DNA of 12,505 nt, from the NCBI GenBank assembly GCA_016293535.1, contig JAEDEB010000062.1, positions 1-12,505 of the forward strand, written 5' to 3'. Positions 6,621 to 12,505 of the stretch are shown here, piece by piece; positions within the stretch are counted from its first letter, which is position 1; every line of letters begins with the position of its first letter. The notes beneath the pieces are model-generated. The model was not told where the DNA came from. It did no database searches and saw only the letters and a program-made list of their open reading frames with translations. Source of the stretch: Bacteroidales bacterium (lineage in GTDB: Bacteria; Bacteroidota; Bacteroidia; Bacteroidales; UBA932). The translations under genes were made by a program, and so were the position numbers.

Positions 6621-9539
6621 ATGAAACAGAGCTTTCTTAAACTGATACTTCTGCTGGGCAGCATCGCGATGATGCCGTCCTGCATATTCTCCGAATTCGA
6701 GGAAACTTCTGAAGAAGCCTCTTCCGGAGAGACGGGTTCTGTATCGATGGAGGTTTCCTTCCGTCCGCTTGCTGCCGTCCCTACCCGTACGGCAGGTGAT
6801 GCCATCAAGCACATTGACAATCTCTGGGTAGTCGCATACAGCAAGGACGGCACCCTCAGGAACAAGGTCAAGGTTTACGGTGACGGAGTTCCCTCAGGTC
6901 AGTATTCATACAACAATTCCGAACTTGACGCGCCTGCCGGTTCCGCTGAATCCAGATACTGTCACTCCACCTTCAATCTGACCCTGCCGCTGGGAGAATA
7001 CCGTATATACGCCGTGGTCAATTACGACCTCTCATCTTTCAGCGGGAATGAAGCTGAACTCAAGAATATCAAACTCGCCTGGAACGCCTCCGACATTTCC
7101 GCCAACAACGCGATGTTCGGCTTTTTCACGGACAATTCAACCGGAATAATTCCGGAAGAGGCACCGGTGATTGCCATCAACAAGAACAGTTCCTCCCTCC
7201 ACGCCTGGGTAAAAAGGGCGGCGTCCAAAGTGACTGTCAGCTACGACGCAAGCGCCCTCAACGACAATATCTACATATACCTCAAGTCTGTACAGATTCT
7301 GGATATCCCGACGAGCTGTGCGCTCGGCAATTCCAATACACCGGCAAGCTCTTCAGAGCTTATTCACGAGGGCGAAAAGCTCGTCTACTCAAGCTCGGAC
7401 AACAAGGACGACTGGCCTTTCATCACAAAGGGAAATCCTGTCTATAAATATAATGGAGGCCATACGGAGACTGCCCAGGCAATGTATTTCTTCGAGAACA
7501 ACCAGGGCACCGGTACCAAGCACGGGTATCACCCGAATGACGCGTCCTGGGACAAGGACCAGAAGACATACGGAACCTACATCGAGGTGAAGGGCTACTA
7601 TGTCAACAGGACAGAAAACAACAGTTCGCAGGGCCCTATCATTTACCGCTTCATGCTCGGAAAGGATGTCACAGCCGACTTCAATGCCGAAAGGAACAAC
7701 CATTATAAGGTAACCCTCAAGTTCCGCAACGATGCCAATGACCCTGACTGGCACATAGTTTACGAGCCTGAGAAGCCGGAAATCACAATCCCAGACCCTC
7801 TGTACATATCTTACGTGCCGAACGAGTCGGTGAATGTGCCCGTGGTTGTCAGGGGCGCAACTTCCTCGACTCAGGTCAAGGCTGAAATAATCGAGAGCCA
7901 CTGGTACGGAGACAAGGGGCACAAGTATTCCGGGCTGTACTACCAGGCATTCAACGGTATCCTTACCCTTAAGCCGACGGGAGGCAGTCTCGCCGACGAA
8001 GCAGCACGCCAGAGTGACTTCAATGCCAAGAACGGCCTCTCCTACTCTCCGTCTCAGGTACTGGCTGACAGATGTCTATACTCGATACCCATCTACACCA
8101 GAGGACTTTCACTCGGCAACTCATTTTCCGGATACAATTATTTCCCTCACGACACCCGTACCGGCAAGGTGAAGTTCACCGTTACGGTAAACGGAACGAC
8201 CTACGAGAAGACCGTAAGCATCATTCAGGTCAAACGAGTCGTGAATCCTGCCGGTGTATGGCGCGAGGCAAGCAGCACCAAGGCCTTCAATTTCAGGCTG
8301 ATGGAGCTTAACGAGGATGATGACAGCAACAACGGTCCGCTTCACAAGCAGTTCTACCCGACCATCTCCGACGGTCCGTGGACAGCCCACATTGAGCAGG
8401 GCTCCGACTGGATACAGCTTGCCCCTACCGGCACCGGGAACTGGGGGACCTCCGATGTCACGGGAGGAACAGCTTCCGAAGTGCGTTTTGACGTACGCCC
8501 GGCCAACACCTGCTCCGACGGGACCGTAAGGCACGGAGTTGTCAAGGTCACTTACAACAACAACACCTGTATCCACTATTTCTTCGTTAGCCAGGGAATA
8601 GGGGACGTTCCCATGGACGTGAACATCAAATATCCCAGCACAACGGTATATGGGGCAACGTCGGTTTTCCATACCTGCCACTGGATGAACGTGAACATGA
8701 AATACTCCGGTGTGCCTTGCGACAACCCTCTGATGGAGGGCGGCCTGTTCCGATGGGGCAATGCTTCACAGGCAATCAAACCGGAGGATGCGCTCAGAAG
8801 CGGTTACGGGTTCAATATCGAAGGATACTCGACCGGCAAAACGCATTGGATGTACGACGGTTCAGAAACATCTTTCACAGGTATATGGCACCCTGAACGT
8901 CCTACAGGCTTCCGCTACGATGAGCACGCCACATACAAGGGACGTTTCTACGATGGCAGATGGCCGGCGAAATATGCCGACTGGACTGCGCTCCAGTCCC
9001 ACCCCCGCTATTACGGGGTGCTTTACGGGGAGGAAAGTTCCGGCACTGCGACAAACACGACTGATGCCTATACCTACATCAACCCTGGTGATGTCAAGGG
9101 TATGCAGGGTCTCTTCGTCTGGGACAAGACCAACGGCCGCCATCTCTTCTTCCCTATTGGGGCAACTGGATACGGACACAGGAAGGGCTCTGACCTTTAC
9201 TCGACCAGTTGGGGAGGTGACGGAAACGTCAAACGCGACGTACTGAAATACGCCCAGCGAAGCCTCGAGATGCCCACTGCCACAGCACAAAGTATTCCTA
9301 TGCTTTATGACCTCTGGATGAGAAAGGGAGCAATCTACTGGTATGAGGAAAACGAGTTCTACACAACCAACTCTGAAAAATTCGCTCACGATATCAACTA
9401 CTACACCTACGACCTCAACACCTATGGAGCGAACCCTGTAACCATGGCCGCAAAAGGCGCAACCGATCCGCACACCAACGTAGCCTGCCGCAGCGCCCAG
9501 TGGTCAGATGCCTGCTTTGTCCGCTGCGTGCACTATTGA
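6621..9539 (+). CDS. Large fimbrial tip/adhesin-like lipoprotein (DUF4906 type)
   Basis: A 972-residue lipoprotein, last gene of the fimbrial locus, preceded by GGGAGAG 9 bases before its ATG. The signal peptide ends in MPSC with lipid Cys at 21. R48 is followed by Pro, so the first cleavable Arg is R56 in VPTRTAG. Residues about 40-370 form a fimbrillin-like region (VVAYSKDG, LPLGEYRIYAVVNYD, KRAASKVTVSYDA, NHYKVTLKFR). Residues about 390-545 are a beta-rich region. Residues about 577-660 look like a BACON-type Ig fold (WTAHIEQGSDWIQL, RHGVVKVTYN, YFFVSQG). Residues about 665-972 form a Trp/Tyr-rich C-terminal domain ending ACFVRCVHY, a tail shared with many large Bacteroidales fimbrial and Fib_succ_major-like proteins. 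No von Willebrand A MIDAS motif is seen. The likely role is the pilus tip and adhesion; the ligand is unknown. Confidence 0.8.
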   Translation: MKQSFLKLILLLGSIAMMPSCIFSEFEETSEEASSGETGSVSMEVSFRPLAAVPTRTAGDAIKHIDNLWVVAYSKDGTLRNKVKVYGDGVPSGQYSYNNSELDAPAGSAESRYCHSTFNLTLPLGEYRIYAVVNYDLSSFSGNEAELKNIKLAWNASDISANNAMFGFFTDNSTGIIPEEAPVIAINKNSSSLHAWVKRAASKVTVSYDASALNDNIYIYLKSVQILDIPTSCALGNSNTPASSSELIHEGEKLVYSSSDNKDDWPFITKGNPVYKYNGGHTETAQAMYFFENNQGTGTKHGYHPNDASWDKDQKTYGTYIEVKGYYVNRTENNSSQGPIIYRFMLGKDVTADFNAERNNHYKVTLKFRNDANDPDWHIVYEPEKPEITIPDPLYISYVPNESVNVPVVVRGATSSTQVKAEIIESHWYGDKGHKYSGLYYQAFNGILTLKPTGGSLADEAARQSDFNAKNGLSYSPSQVLADRCLYSIPIYTRGLSLGNSFSGYNYFPHDTRTGKVKFTVTVNGTTYEKTVSIIQVKRVVNPAGVWREASSTKAFNFRLMELNEDDDSNNGPLHKQFYPTISDGPWTAHIEQGSDWIQLAPTGTGNWGTSDVTGGTASEVRFDVRPANTCSDGTVRHGVVKVTYNNNTCIHYFFVSQGIGDVPMDVNIKYPSTTVYGATSVFHTCHWMNVNMKYSGVPCDNPLMEGGLFRWGNASQAIKPEDALRSGYGFNIEGYSTGKTHWMYDGSETSFTGIWHPERPTGFRYDEHATYKGRFYDGRWPAKYADWTALQSHPRYYGVLYGEESSGTATNTTDAYTYINPGDVKGMQGLFVWDKTNGRHLFFPIGATGYGHRKGSDLYSTSWGGDGNVKRDVLKYAQRSLEMPTATAQSIPMLYDLWMRKGAIYWYEENEFYTTNSEKFAHDINYYTYDLNTYGANPVTMAAKGATDPHTNVACRSAQWSDACFVRCVHY

Positions 9540-9599
9540 TTGGCAGCGGGACGTTTACCGCCTACGGAGCACCCTAAGGAGCCTTCTTCAGAAAATTTC

Positions 9600-9607
9600 T
9601 ATATTTG
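9600..9607 (+). promoter_or_regulatory. Bacteroidetes -7 element for the dehydrogenase operon
   Basis: TATATTTG is an exact TAnnTTTG match, followed by CAGTGCCG as is common at Bacteroidales promoters. Transcription would start near 9614, giving a leader of about 80 bases before the ATG at 9693. No -33 TTG is evident at the expected spacing. Confidence 0.65.
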
Positions 9608-9615
9608 CAGTGCCG

Positions 9616-9654
9616 TCCGCCACGGTACAGCCGTTGCTGTGCCTTCAGGGCGGA
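9616..9654 (+). promoter_or_regulatory. Structured 5' leader hairpin
   Basis: Two nested stems: TCCGCC (9616-9621) with GGCGGA (9649-9654), and GGTACAG (9624-9630) with CTGTGCC (9637-9643, one G-T pair) around a 6-base loop. It would lie at the very 5' end of the dehydrogenase transcript. There is no T-run after it, so it is not a terminator. It could stabilise the mRNA or regulate translation. It matches no riboswitch I recognise. Confidence 0.4.
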
Positions 9655-9692
9655 GAGGCAAAACAACTTCAAAGTAGTGTACTGAAACCGGA

Positions 9693-10745
9693 ATGGAAAG
9701 AACAATCACAATCATCGGAAGTGGAATGATGGGAAGCGCGCTTGCCTTCCCTGCACGTGAAAACGGAAACATAGTCAGACTTGTGGGAACTCCAGGAGAC
9801 GAGGAGATAATAGACAGTTGCATCAAGACAAACCGGCATCCCAAGTTTGACCGTCCCTTCCCCGAAGGGGTTGAATATTACCAGTTTGAAAACTGGGAGG
9901 AAGCAGTGAAAGGCTGCGACTTCGTGATAGGCGGAGTGAGCAGTTTCGGGGTGGAATGGTTCCTCGACGAGGTACTCTCCAAACTCGACCCTTCGCTGCC
10001 TGTACTGACGGTCACCAAGGGCCTGATGAATCTCGAGGACGGTAGCCTCATCAGTTATCCCGAATATTGGAAGCGCCGCCTGGCACAGCGCGGAATCATA
10101 AGGGAAATATGCGCAATCGGAGGTCCATGCACCAGCTATGAACTCGTAGCCCACGACCACACCGAGGTCGCATTCTGCGGCAAGGACAATGCTGCGCTGC
10201 GGATGATGAAGGACGCGATGGCATCGTCCTATTACCACATCAGCCTTACCAACGACGTCGAGGGTCTGGAAAGTGCGGTCGCGCTGAAGAACGGATACGC
10301 TCTCGCCGTGGCTATGACCATAGGCCTGGTCAACCGCGAACTCGGTGCCGACGCCGGGCTGCACTACAATTCGCAGGCGGGTGCATTCTATCAGGCGATT
10401 AAGGAAATGAGGCTTCTGCTGGAAATGCAGAACTCAAGCCGGGACTGCGAAAATATGGGCTTGGGCGACCTCTATGTCACGATATACGGCGGACGCACCA
10501 GGAAAATCGGAATACTGCTGGGCGAAGGGAAGAGCTATGACGAGGCCGTGGAAATACTCTCGGGAGTGACTTTGGAAAGCCTCGTGGTCGCAAGACGCGT
10601 CTACAAGGCACTCGAAAGGAAGGCTGAGCTCGGACTCGTCGACCTGAAGCTGTTTCCTATGCTCCGGCATACGGCAGAAGTACTGGACAAGGGCAAGGAC
10701 GCCGCGATGCCTTGGGACGACTTTACTTTCGAACAAATCGGATAA
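9693..10745 (+). CDS. Glycerol-3-phosphate dehydrogenase-like NAD(P) oxidoreductase
   Basis: A 350-residue cytoplasmic enzyme of the GpsA superfamily, which interconverts dihydroxyacetone phosphate and sn-glycerol 3-phosphate for phospholipid synthesis. The N-terminal Rossmann loop is GSGMMG (9-14). Later landmarks match the family: VTKGL (K109), IGGPCTSYE in place of the usual GPSFA, ALKN with the probable catalytic K199, and GLGDLYVT (256-263) followed by GGRTRKIG with R268 and R270. The GPC segment and GGR-R spacing differ from classical GpsA, so this is a divergent subfamily, and another 2-hydroxyacid-type or phosphorylated substrate is possible. The start at 9693 directly precedes the Rossmann strand MERTITIIGSG. 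It heads a compact operon with the flavin reductase-rubredoxin gene 16 bases downstream. Confidence 0.88.
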   Translation: MERTITIIGSGMMGSALAFPARENGNIVRLVGTPGDEEIIDSCIKTNRHPKFDRPFPEGVEYYQFENWEEAVKGCDFVIGGVSSFGVEWFLDEVLSKLDPSLPVLTVTKGLMNLEDGSLISYPEYWKRRLAQRGIIREICAIGGPCTSYELVAHDHTEVAFCGKDNAALRMMKDAMASSYYHISLTNDVEGLESAVALKNGYALAVAMTIGLVNRELGADAGLHYNSQAGAFYQAIKEMRLLLEMQNSSRDCENMGLGDLYVTIYGGRTRKIGILLGEGKSYDEAVEILSGVTLESLVVARRVYKALERKAELGLVDLKLFPMLRHTAEVLDKGKDAAMPWDDFTFEQIG

Positions 10746-10761
10746 CCAATCTTAAAAAAAT

Positions 10762-11364
10762 ATGGACAACTCTGCATTTCACAAACTCTCCTACGGCCTC
10801 TTCGTCGTGACTGCCAGGGAAGGCGAAAAGGACAACGGCTGCATCACCAACACAGTTATGCAGGTCACCACCACACCTAACCGCATCACTCTCGCCGTCA
10901 ACAAGGACAACTACACCCACGGTATGATAGAGCGCACAGGAAAGTTCAACGTATCAATCCTTTCCGAGGCGGCTTCCTTCGACATTTTCAAGCACTGGGG
11001 CTTCCAGAGCGGCAAGAATGTGGACAAGGCTGTCGGCATCTCCTTCTCCCGTTCCGAAAACGGACTTATCTATGTTACCGAAGGCGTCAACGCTGTTCTC
11101 TCGGCGGAGGTTGTCAGCAGCGTGGACCTCGGAACCCACACTCTCTTCATTGCGGACGTGACTGCAGCGGAGTCTCTCTCGAACACTCCTTCCGCAACTT
11201 ATGCATACTACCACAAGAACATCAAGCCGGCCCCTCAGCGTCCTAAGAAGAAGGGATGGGTATGCACCATCTGCGGATATATCTATGAAGGCGAGGTACT
11301 TCCTCCTGATTTCATCTGCCCGCTCTGCAAGCATCCGGCATCGGATTTCAAACCGGTGGAATAA
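10762..11364 (+). CDS. Flavin reductase-rubredoxin fusion protein
   Basis: A 200-residue two-domain redox protein. Residues 1-150 are a flavin-reductase-like, FMN-binding split-barrel domain (MDNSAFHKLSYGLFVVTARE, NGCITNTVMQVTTTPNRI, KFNVSILSEAA, FQSGKNVDK, AYYHKNIKP). Residues about 165-197 are a rubredoxin-type Fe(Cys)4 domain with C168, C171, C186 and C189. The 14 residues between the two Cys pairs resemble the short rubredoxin domain of rubrerythrins rather than classical rubredoxin. Fusions of this kind (high-molecular-weight rubredoxin, or Hrb-like proteins) in anaerobes pass electrons from NAD(P)H through FMN to the iron site and on to oxygen- or NO-reducing flavodiiron proteins. No flavodiiron partner gene lies in this window. 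The start follows an A-rich stretch 16 bases after the dehydrogenase stop. Confidence 0.92.
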   Translation: MDNSAFHKLSYGLFVVTAREGEKDNGCITNTVMQVTTTPNRITLAVNKDNYTHGMIERTGKFNVSILSEAASFDIFKHWGFQSGKNVDKAVGISFSRSENGLIYVTEGVNAVLSAEVVSSVDLGTHTLFIADVTAAESLSNTPSATYAYYHKNIKPAPQRPKKKGWVCTICGYIYEGEVLPPDFICPLCKHPASDFKPVE

Positions 11365-11368
11365 TTAC

Positions 11369-11626
11369 ATGGGCTTTTTCGATCCACCGAAATCATTGCT
11401 CGATATCATCTACGGCGATGATGAGAAGGACAGGAAAAAGAAGAGTTCCTGGCCTACCATGTATGATGACAGTTTCTTCAAACTGAACGATGAGGCTCGC
11501 GCTGACTGCGAGGAGATTTACTCCGACAGGGCTCATTGCCACGACCTAGACATCGAGTCCCACTATGGCTGGGAGCACAAGATGGACTACGACACAGACG
11601 GCTACTCCGACGAGGAGGACTGGTGA
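11369..11626 (+). CDS. Small acidic protein of unknown function
   Basis: An 85-residue protein starting MGFFDPPKSLLDIIYG, only 4 bases after the flavin reductase-rubredoxin stop, so probably translated together with it. Twenty-five residues are Asp or Glu, against ten Lys/Arg. Four His (56, 58, 66, 70) and two Cys (47, 57) lie in the central part. The tail (residues 72-85) is DYDTDGYSDEEDW. No signal peptide or membrane segment is present, so it should be cytoplasmic. I recognise no family. The base pattern (third-position variety, acidic codons in frame) and its tight placement support it as a real gene. A role in binding metal, or as a partner of the upstream redox enzyme, is speculation. 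Confidence 0.72.
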   Translation: MGFFDPPKSLLDIIYGDDEKDRKKKSSWPTMYDDSFFKLNDEARADCEEIYSDRAHCHDLDIESHYGWEHKMDYDTDGYSDEEDW

Positions 11627-11660
11627 CTGATGCGGGGGGGTATTGGTGTGATTTTTGAAA

Positions 11661-11675
11661 GTTAATTCGATTAAC
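11661..11675. promoter_or_regulatory. Dyad upstream of PepSY-like gene
   Basis: GTTAAT-tcg-ATTAAC is a perfect 6-bp inverted repeat with a 3-base centre, ending 16 bases before the PepSY-like ATG. It may be an operator. No TAnnTTTG element is visible in the 65-base gap, so the gene's promoter is unclear and it may be read through from the operon upstream. Confidence 0.3.
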
Positions 11676-11691
11676 CAACAGATTTTTTGAT

Positions 11692-12126
11692 ATGAAAAAA
11701 CTAATTACCCTCCTTCTTTCATTGTCAGTTTTTGCCATTTCAGCGAAGGCAGATGACAGACCCATTGATTTTGAGCAGCTTCCTTCAGCCGCAAAGACTT
11801 TTATCCAGACTGACTTCCCTTCTCTTTCCATTTCCTTCATCACCAAGGATGTAGACCTTCTTGACACGACCTACGACGTGCATTTCACCAATGGCCTTAA
11901 ACTCGAGTTCAACAGCAAGGGCAGCTGGAAAGAAATCAGCCACGCCAAAGCTGCCATTGATACCAAGTACGTCCCGAAAGAGATTCTTGACTGCGTATCG
12001 GCAAGATGGCCGGATGCTGCTGTCAAGAAAATCGAAAGATACAGGCAAGGATACGAGGTCGAGCTTACAAACCGAATTGAACTGAAGTTCGACAAGCATT
12101 TCCGCCTTGCTGAAATCGATGACTGA
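11692..12126 (+). CDS. Exported PepSY-like protein
   Basis: A 144-residue periplasmic protein with a signal peptide MKKLITLLLSLSVFAISAKA, cleaved probably before D21. The mature part carries two PepSY-like repeats as in the Bacteroidetes family formerly called DUF2874. Repeat 1 is about 26-84 (LPSAAKTFIQTDFPSLSISFITKD, then TYDVHFTNGLKLEFNSKGSWKEI). Repeat 2 is about 92-142 (VPKEILDCVSARWPDAAVKKIERY, then GYEVELTNRIELKFDKHFRLAEID). Each is a helix that starts with a Pro followed by antiparallel strands. Relatives are small exported proteins of unclear role, sometimes linked to envelope stress or protease inhibition. It lies 65 bases after the acidic-protein gene, behind a G7 run and a dyad, and is followed by a terminator. 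Confidence 0.88.
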   Translation: MKKLITLLLSLSVFAISAKADDRPIDFEQLPSAAKTFIQTDFPSLSISFITKDVDLLDTTYDVHFTNGLKLEFNSKGSWKEISHAKAAIDTKYVPKEILDCVSARWPDAAVKKIERYRQGYEVELTNRIELKFDKHFRLAEIDD

Positions 12127-12157
12127 CGATTCCGCGGGCCATCATCAAAACTGAAGC

Positions 12158-12192
12158 AAAACGGCATCCTGCTGACGCAGATGCCGTTTTTT
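12158..12192 (+). terminator. Intrinsic terminator after the PepSY-like gene
   Basis: AAAACGGCAT (12158-12167) pairs with ATGCCGTTTT (12181-12190), and an inner CTGC/GCAG stem encloses loop TGAC with a single bulged C. The 3' arm runs into a T-tract. It starts 31 bases after the PepSY stop. Confidence 0.88.
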
Positions 12193-12249
12193 GTGATACG
12201 GCGTCGCTTACGAAAGCGAGCTTTCGACGCGTCGCTGTATCACAAAAAA
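12187..12249. repeat. 63-base near-perfect palindrome
   Basis: TTTTTTGTGATAC (12187-12199) is exactly mirrored by GTATCACAAAAAA (12237-12249). Inside, 12200-12209 pairs with 12227-12236 with two mismatches and one G-T pair, and CGAAAG/CTTTCG closes on the loop CGAG (12217-12220). With its T-run on one arm and A-run on the other it could act as a bidirectional terminator, or be a dispersed palindromic element. Confidence 0.75.
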
Positions 12250-12275
12250 TCGCACAACCTCCGGTTGCGCGATTT
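12247..12275. repeat. 29-base hairpin
   Basis: AAATCGCACAACC (12247-12259) pairs with GGTTGCGCGATTT (12263-12275) around the loop TCC, with one A-C mismatch. The mismatch is G-T if read from the opposite strand, which hints that the functional RNA, if any, is on the minus strand. It overlaps the end of the 63-base palindrome by three bases. Confidence 0.7.
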
Positions 12276-12451
12276 GCTTCGTTTCGTGATTCGGTTGGGA
12301 TTCGAGAAATTACAATAAAATACAAAAGAATACAGCATTTTACTGCTTTGATTTACTTTCTGTAAATGACTGCTAAATAACTAGTTAGCGAAGTGGAAAG
12401 GGAAGGATTTGCCGGTAATTGGCAGTAATGTGTTTCATTGTATTTTACCCG

Positions 12452-12484
12452 ATATCGGACAAATATCGGACAAATATCGGACAA
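12452..12484 (+). repeat. Three tandem 11-bp direct repeats
   Basis: ATATCGGACAA occurs three times head to tail (12452-12462, 12463-12473, 12474-12484) with no mismatch. The 11-bp period is about one helical turn, so all copies face the same side of the DNA. The last copy ends 6 bases before the -7 element at 12491, placing the array across the -33 region. It looks like a regulator-binding array. Confidence 0.9.
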
Positions 12485-12490
12485 ATTTTC

Positions 12491-12498
12491 TATCTTTG
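12491..12498 (+). promoter_or_regulatory. Rightward -7 element for a gene beyond the window
   Basis: TATCTTTG matches TAnnTTTG exactly. It has no -33 TTG because that position is taken up by the 11-bp repeats, which suggests activator-dependent or repressor-controlled transcription of a gene starting past 12505. Confidence 0.6.
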
Positions 12499-12505
12499 TT
12501 TTCGG

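Larger units (their letters stand above)
12127..12505. other. Non-coding right end: hairpins, then repeat-bearing promoter
   Basis: No credible gene lies in these 379 bases. An 86-codon minus-strand frame (12065-12325) is only a shadow of the PepSY gene and the hairpins. From left to right the region holds a terminator, a 63-base near-palindrome, a 29-base palindrome, about 160 bases of AT-rich sequence, and three 11-bp direct repeats leading to a rightward -7 element. TAAAATACAA at 12316-12325 reappears inverted at 12438-12447, which may be chance. Confidence 0.75.

Noticed and set aside
8862..9473. Minus-strand open frame of 203 codons
   Set aside because: It is opposite the conserved C-terminal domain of the tip-like protein and shows no family features.
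6621..9539. von Willebrand A domain expected by analogy with Mfa5
   Set aside because: No DxSxS-type MIDAS motif with a suitable context was found in the translated protein.
9669..10364. Minus-strand open frame of 231 codons
   Set aside because: It lies opposite the well-supported G3P dehydrogenase-like gene, has no recognisable domain, and follows from the codon pattern of the + strand gene.
12065..12325. Minus-strand 86-codon frame in the hairpin region
   Set aside because: It runs through the palindromes and part of the PepSY gene, lacks any recognisable protein feature, and has no promoter.
12316..12447. Possible attachment site or insertion ends from inverted TAAAATACAA copies
   Set aside because: The match is only 10 AT-rich bases 112 apart, with no target duplication, integrase or tRNA nearby.
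12452..12484. Possible CRISPR array or replication iterons
   Set aside because: The 11-bp units are directly abutting with no spacers, and no replication gene is in view. The adjacency to a -7 box favours a regulatory array, although the downstream gene is unseen.

Overview
The window looks like chromosomal DNA from a Bacteroidales bacterium. Three things suggest this: Bacteroidetes-type -7 promoter elements (TAnnTTTG), the domain families present (DUF3575, DUF3868-type OmpA/TPR, Mfa1/Mfa2 fimbrillins, PepSY-like), and tightly packed, mostly + strand genes without strong Shine-Dalgarno sites. Base composition is moderate to fairly high in GC for the order, so a Rikenellaceae-, Muribaculaceae- or similar-type genome is as likely as Bacteroides. 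Genus cannot be read from the sequence.

Layout. (1) 126-605: a monocistronic non-haem ferritin with a full set of ferroxidase ligands, closed by a strong terminator at 630-664. (2) 760-9539: a six-gene, same-strand type V (Mfa/Fim-type) fimbrial locus behind a perfect -7 element at 720-727. It encodes a DUF3575 outer-membrane barrel, an OmpA-like/TPR protein, a major fimbrillin lipoprotein, a FimB/Mfa2-type anchor, a second fimbrillin, and a 972-residue tip or adhesin-like protein. (3) 9693-11626: a glycerol-3-phosphate dehydrogenase-like enzyme, a flavin reductase-rubredoxin fusion, and an 85-residue very acidic protein, packed with 16- and 4-bp gaps behind another perfect -7 element with a structured leader. 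(4) 11692-12126: an exported PepSY-like protein, with a terminator at 12158-12192. (5) 12127-12505: non-coding, holding a run of hairpins and then three 11-bp direct repeats just upstream of an outward-facing -7 element that must serve a gene beyond the window.

How the parts work together. In type V pili, lipoprotein precursors cross to the outer membrane, an arginine-specific or trypsin-like protease removes an N-terminal segment, and subunits polymerise by donor-strand exchange. The two fimbrillins and the tip protein each carry a lipobox followed 27-35 residues later by an exposed Arg. The Mfa2-type anchor has no equivalent Arg, which fits an uncleaved base. The barrel and OmpA/TPR proteins probably form an outer-membrane or peptidoglycan-linked accessory module. 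The ferritin and the flavin/rubredoxin protein suggest iron and oxidative-stress or redox handling in an anaerobe.

The most novel-looking items are the 11-bp direct-repeat promoter at the right edge, the acidic protein coupled to the flavorubredoxin-like gene, the shared C-terminal WxVRINN motif of the major subunit and its anchor, and the hairpin cluster after the PepSY gene. I see no clearly new defence or mobile system within the window.
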